This document shows, in pieces, positions 61,241 through 64,000 of a stretch of 64,000 bases of DNA (position 1 is the first letter of the stretch; every line of letters starts with the position of its first letter). Origin of the DNA: Chryseobacterium oryctis (lineage in GTDB: Bacteria > Bacteroidota > Bacteroidia > Flavobacteriales > Weeksellaceae). The notes below the pieces were generated by a model. That model was not told where the DNA came from. It saw nothing but the letters and a program-made list of their open reading frames with translations, and did not search any database. A program made the position numbers and the translations under genes. The stretch is from assembly GCF_025971925.1 (NCBI RefSeq), contig NZ_JAPDHV010000001.1, positions 682,001 to 746,000 of the forward strand, in the 5' to 3' direction.

Positions 61241-61870
61241 ATGAAAAAGCCAAGTCTGATTATTTCGTTATTTTTTATAACGTTATCAAGTATGTCTTAT
61301 GGTCAAAAAAAATTTAAGAACATCCTTAAAAGTACCAATATTGCAGAAATTGAGGCGTTTCTAAAAACAGCGCATCCAGAAGATCCTAAAAGAAGTGTAT
61401 TAAAACCCAAACTAATTGCTCTAAAAAATCAGGCATGGACAAAAGGAGCCAAAAATGCCAAACCCATGGAAGCTCGTCCTGTCATTACAGATATCCCGAA
61501 TAGTGTAATGAGAAACTCAAAAGATGCGGAGGAGTTTAAACGTTTAATAACAGAAAACTCTCAGGAACATAAGGAAAAAACAGTGAAACTGCTGAATACA
61601 ATGTTCAATGAAGATGTTAGCAGTAAAGAAGCAATACTTTTATGTAAAAACAATTCAGATTGTAATATTATTATAAGAATTCAGGGCAAAGATTTTTATA
61701 ATTTAGCCGTTCCTGCACATGATGAAAATTTCATTGTTATAAAAAAGGGAGAATACACTCTTACGAGCAATGTTTGCGACTTGGTATACAGTTCTAAAAA
61801 AGAAATAAAAAAAGGGGTATTTATAACCTTAGACAATCCTGTAGAAAAAAAGACTTCATCTAAAAAGTAA
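61241..61870 (+). CDS. DUF6759-like secreted protein C
   Basis: A 209-residue exported protein with a signal peptide ending near SMSYGQ. NILKSTNIAEIEAFLKTAHP and EDPKRSVLKPKLIAL match protein B. The shorter linker is followed by the C-terminal domain EKTVKLLNTMFNEDVSSKEA, KNNSDCNIIIRIQGKDFY, LAVPAHDENFIVIKKGEYTL and TSNVCDLVYSS, with both conserved Cys positions. The C-terminal tail is Lys/Ser-rich. Function unknown. The next gene, a shorter homologue, follows 29 bases downstream. Confidence 0.82.
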   Translation: MKKPSLIISLFFITLSSMSYGQKKFKNILKSTNIAEIEAFLKTAHPEDPKRSVLKPKLIALKNQAWTKGAKNAKPMEARPVITDIPNSVMRNSKDAEEFKRLITENSQEHKEKTVKLLNTMFNEDVSSKEAILLCKNNSDCNIIIRIQGKDFYNLAVPAHDENFIVIKKGEYTLTSNVCDLVYSSKKEIKKGVFITLDNPVEKKTSSKK

Positions 61871-61899
61871 GGCTTAAATTTGCATTTTAAAAGTTACAC

Positions 61900-62358
61900 A
61901 TGAAAAAAGTAATAAATTTTTCCGGAATCATCCTATCATTACTCTCTTTAAGCAGTTGTAGCATTAATTATAACTCTAATTACCCTGCCAGAAATCAATA
62001 TCCAAGAACCAGTACAAGTACAACAGGTAACAATTCTATGTCTCAGACCGAAAGAGAATATCAGACTCTTATTAAGACATATAAATCTGAAACTGCCGAA
62101 GTTTTAACTGATTTATTAAATGACTCTTCAGACAGCCCAAAAACATCGATTACAGTAGAAAACAACTCAAGATGTAATATGGTTCTTACTATTAGCGGAA
62201 ATAATTATTTCAAAAAAATTCCGATTGGCGCAGGTAAAATAGGTTCTGCAATGGTAATGAAAAATCAAAATTACAACCTTTCAGGAATGCTTTGTAACTC
62301 TGTTTATCAGAAAACAAAATACATTACATCATCGTATAATGTTACACTTTCTAACTAG
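61900..62358 (+). CDS. DUF6759-like lipoprotein D
   Basis: A 152-residue predicted lipoprotein, homologous to the C-terminal domains of proteins A to C. The signal peptide MKKVINFSGIILSLLSLSSC has lipobox LSSC with Cys20. After a Ser/Thr/Asn/Arg-rich spacer come SETAEVLTDLLNDSSDSPKT, ENNSRCNMVLTISGNNYF and SGMLCNSVYQK. The Lys-Gly-Glu strand of the other copies is weaker here. The two conserved Cys positions are kept. It is in an apparent operon with C and is followed by a bidirectional terminator against rpsB. Confidence 0.78.
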   Translation: MKKVINFSGIILSLLSLSSCSINYNSNYPARNQYPRTSTSTTGNNSMSQTEREYQTLIKTYKSETAEVLTDLLNDSSDSPKTSITVENNSRCNMVLTISGNNYFKKIPIGAGKIGSAMVMKNQNYNLSGMLCNSVYQKTKYITSSYNVTLSN

Positions 62359-62406
62359 AAAAAATTTAAAATAATAAATACAAACCACAACCTTTAAGTA
62401 TAAATA

Positions 62407-62442
62407 AAAAATCCGCTAAACTTTTTGTTTAGCGGATTTTTC
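62407..62442. terminator. Bidirectional intrinsic terminator before rpsB
   Basis: AAAAATCCGCTAAA (62407-62420) pairs perfectly with TTTAGCGGATTTTT (62428-62441), with T-runs on both strands. It separates the plus-strand DUF6759-like genes from the minus-strand ribosomal genes. Confidence 0.9.
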
Positions 62443-62463
62443 TATAGTAAAGAAAACCTTTAA

Positions 62464-63225
62464 TTATTCAACATCGAAATCAGCATCTTTATCAGCAGAT
62501 ACTTTTTCTCCTTCTTCTTTAGATTTTTCTTTATCAGCTTTTCTTTGAGACTGACCTTCTTTGATAGATTCAGCAACTACGCTTAAAATCATATCAATAG
62601 ACTTAGAAGCATCATCGTTTCCTGGGATAACGAAGTCAACTTTTCTAGGGTCAGAGTTTGTATCAACAATACCGAAAACTGGAATACCTAATTTCTTAGC
62701 TTCAGTTACAGCGATGTGTTCTCTCATGATATCTACAACGAAGATTGCAGAAGGAAGACGAACCATGTCAGCGATAGAACCTAAGTTTTTCTCTAAGTTA
62801 GCTCTTTGTCTGTCTACCTGTAATCTTTCTTTTTTAGATAAAGTTTCGAACGTACCATCTTTTTTCATTTTGTCGATGGAGTTCATTTTTTTAACAGCCT
62901 TTCTGATAGTAACAAAGTTTGTTAACATACCACCTGGCCATCTTTCTGTAATATAAGGCATATTAAGTTCAGAAGCGTGTTTAGCAACAACTTCTTTCGC
63001 TTGCTTTTTAGTAGCTACGAAAAGAACTTTTTTACCTGCAGAAGTTAATTTTTCTAAAGCGTTACAAGCTTCGTCTAATTTAACTGCTGTTTTATGTAAG
63101 TCTACAATGTGAATACCATTTTTCTCCATAAAAATGTATGGAGCCATATTTGGGTTCCACTTTCTCGTCATGTGACCGAAGTGTACACCAGCCTCTAGAA
63201 GGTCTTTTACATTTGCTTTTGCCAT
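62464..63225 (-). CDS. rpsB: Small ribosomal subunit protein uS2
   Basis: A 253-residue 30S protein. ANVKDLLEAGVHFGHMTRKWNP at the N-terminus and PYIFMEKNGIHIVDLHKTAVKL are the uS2 signatures; GIPVFGIVDTNSDPRKVDFVIPGND is the other. A charged Lys/Glu/Asp tail extends the C-terminus. tsf, its usual neighbour, does not follow. It is transcribed with rpsI and rplM upstream, or possibly from its own promoter in the 183-base gap. Confidence 0.98.
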   Translation of the reverse strand: MAKANVKDLLEAGVHFGHMTRKWNPNMAPYIFMEKNGIHIVDLHKTAVKLDEACNALEKLTSAGKKVLFVATKKQAKEVVAKHASELNMPYITERWPGGMLTNFVTIRKAVKKMNSIDKMKKDGTFETLSKKERLQVDRQRANLEKNLGSIADMVRLPSAIFVVDIMREHIAVTEAKKLGIPVFGIVDTNSDPRKVDFVIPGNDDASKSIDMILSVVAESIKEGQSQRKADKEKSKEEGEKVSADKDADFDVE

Positions 63226-63373
63226 GTTTTCTGTTTTTGTTAGTTTACTTTCCGTCTTTTAAACAATCAACAACTTCTTTAGATGGGAGAAGCGTTTGGA
63301 TGCTAAACGTAACGGGCAATTTTTTTGTTTTGATAAATAGATTTTAGATAAAAGATAACCGATTGAAAAAAAT

Positions 63374-63408
63374 CCCAAATCTGAAATCCTGTATCTGAAG
63401 TCTGAAAA
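63374..63408 (-). repeat. Short TCTGAA-type direct repeats between rpsB and rpsI
   Basis: In the 183-base spacer (63226-63408), TCTGAA occurs three times close together near the 3' end of rpsI. The rest of the spacer holds no ORF and no clear TAnnTTTG box on the minus strand. Confidence 0.4.
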
Positions 63409-63795
63409 TTAACGTTTTGAGAATTGGAATCTCTTTCTTGCTTTTTTCTGACCTGGCTTCTTTCTTTCCACCATTCTTGCGTCTCTTGTAAGTAAACCAG
63501 CTGGTTTCAAAGCTAATCTGAATTCAGCATTGATTTCGCATAAAGCTCTTGAAATACCTAATCTGATAGCTTCTGCCTGACCTGTATTTCCACCACCGAA
63601 TACGTTTACGGTAACGTCATACTGACCAACAGTTTCAGAAAGGATAAATGGTTGGTTTAATTTGTAAACCATTACATCTGTAGAGAAGTATTCTTTAGCA
63701 TCTTTACCGTTTACAGTAATATTACCAGCACCTGGTTTTACATAAACTCTTGCTACAGAAGTTTTTCTTCTTCCGATTTTGTGAACTGTAGACAT
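63409..63795 (-). CDS. rpsI: Small ribosomal subunit protein uS9
   Basis: A 128-residue 30S protein. It begins [22 protein letters not shown], a typical uS9 start, has [23 protein letters not shown] and ends in the C-terminal [16 protein letters not shown] tail that reaches the P-site tRNA. It follows rplM with a 5-base gap, so the two are co-transcribed. Confidence 0.98.
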   Translation of the reverse strand: MSTVHKIGRRKTSVARVYVKPGAGNITVNGKDAKEYFSTDVMVYKLNQPFILSETVGQYDVTVNVFGGGNTGQAEAIRLGISRALCEINAEFRLALKPAGLLTRDARMVERKKPGQKKARKRFQFSKR

Positions 63796-63800
63796 ATTAA

Positions 63801-64000
63801 TTATTTAAATTCGTTAACATTAATTGTTTTAGGCTGTTGAGCTTCATGTTTGTGCTCAGTTCCTTCATATAAGTAAAGGTTCTTTAATAAAGCAGCTCCA
63901 AGTCTGTTTTTAGGCAACATACCTTTTACAGATTTTTCTAATACTTTTAAAGAATCTTTCTTCTGAAGTTCAGCCGCAGTCATAGACTTTTGACCTCCAG
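63801..64000 (-). CDS. rplM: Large ribosomal subunit protein uL13, 5' truncated at the window edge
   Basis: The C-terminal part of uL13. The reading frame stays open to the right window edge, with [16 protein letters not shown] at the edge and [23 protein letters not shown] as the diagnostic uL13 motif. An internal Met at 63983 is not the real start. It is the first visible gene of the rplM-rpsI-rpsB run. Confidence 0.96.
   Translation of the reverse strand, partial: GGQKSMTAAELQKKDSLKVLEKSVKGMLPKNRLGAALLKNLYLYEGTEHKHEAQQPKTINVNEFK

Noticed and set aside
43996..62463. Mobile element or prophage as the cause of the rpsB-tsf separation
   Set aside because: No transposase, integrase, terminal repeats or att-like duplications were seen at either junction. 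Inversion is the simpler reading.

Overview
The window looks like a chromosomal stretch of a low-GC Bacteroidota, most probably a Chryseobacterium-type member of the Flavobacteriia. The reasons are repeated TAnnTTTG promoter boxes with short leaders, type IX secretion type B C-terminal domains, a large siderophore receptor with its AraC regulator, DUF6759-like small secreted proteins, and a gene complement (ExbD, OmpA lipoproteins, KdtA, DUF177-rpmF, accBC) typical of that group. No rRNA, tRNA, insertion sequence, prophage or CRISPR array was recognised.

Layout. 1-5.5 kb: end of an envelope-sugar cluster (truncated acyltransferase, GT2 glycosyltransferase, unknown protein) facing the Kdo transferase kdtA, a DUF1648 membrane protein, an NlpC/P60 peptidase and an O-methyltransferase. 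5.5-15 kb: a possible 46-residue gene, an OmpA lipoprotein, tilS, a DsbD-type protein, an ExbD, two unknown lipoproteins around an alpha/beta hydrolase, a patatin and a DHH phosphoesterase. 15-25 kb: a seven-gene minus-strand siderophore locus (TonB receptor, beta-propeller-like lipoprotein, DoxX, acyltransferase fusion, lysine N6-hydroxylase, membrane acyltransferase, siderophore-interacting reductase) with a divergent AraC regulator. It has no stand-alone IucA/IucC synthetase. 25-34 kb: housekeeping genes rpmH, ftsE, a TrmN6-type methyltransferase, a histidine kinase, ribE, pdxA, DUF177-rpmF, accB-accC and rocD.

34.4-40.5 kb: a visibly AT-richer surface-polysaccharide cluster with a UDP-galactopyranose mutase and several unusual glycosyltransferases, pointing to a galactofuranose-containing glycan. 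40.7-43.2 kb: gltX and accA. 43.2-62.4 kb is the most distinctive region: four tandem giant secreted proteins (about 950-1280 residues) that share an IgGFc-binding-like N-terminal region, Ig/SprB-like domains and a type B sorting domain. They are accompanied by a small carboxypeptidase-regulatory-like protein and four paralogues of a small cysteine-containing secreted family (DUF6759-like), one of them a lipoprotein. tsf lies at the left end of this block and rpsB-rpsI-rplM lie past its right end on the opposite strand. Flipping the roughly 18.4-kb segment restores both the usual rplM-rpsI-rpsB-tsf order and the co-orientation of all four DUF6759-like genes, so the block looks like an inversion.

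Basis: gene names rest on motifs read directly from the translated sequence and on knowledge of the families. Nothing was searched against a database. Residue positions are counted or estimated by hand.
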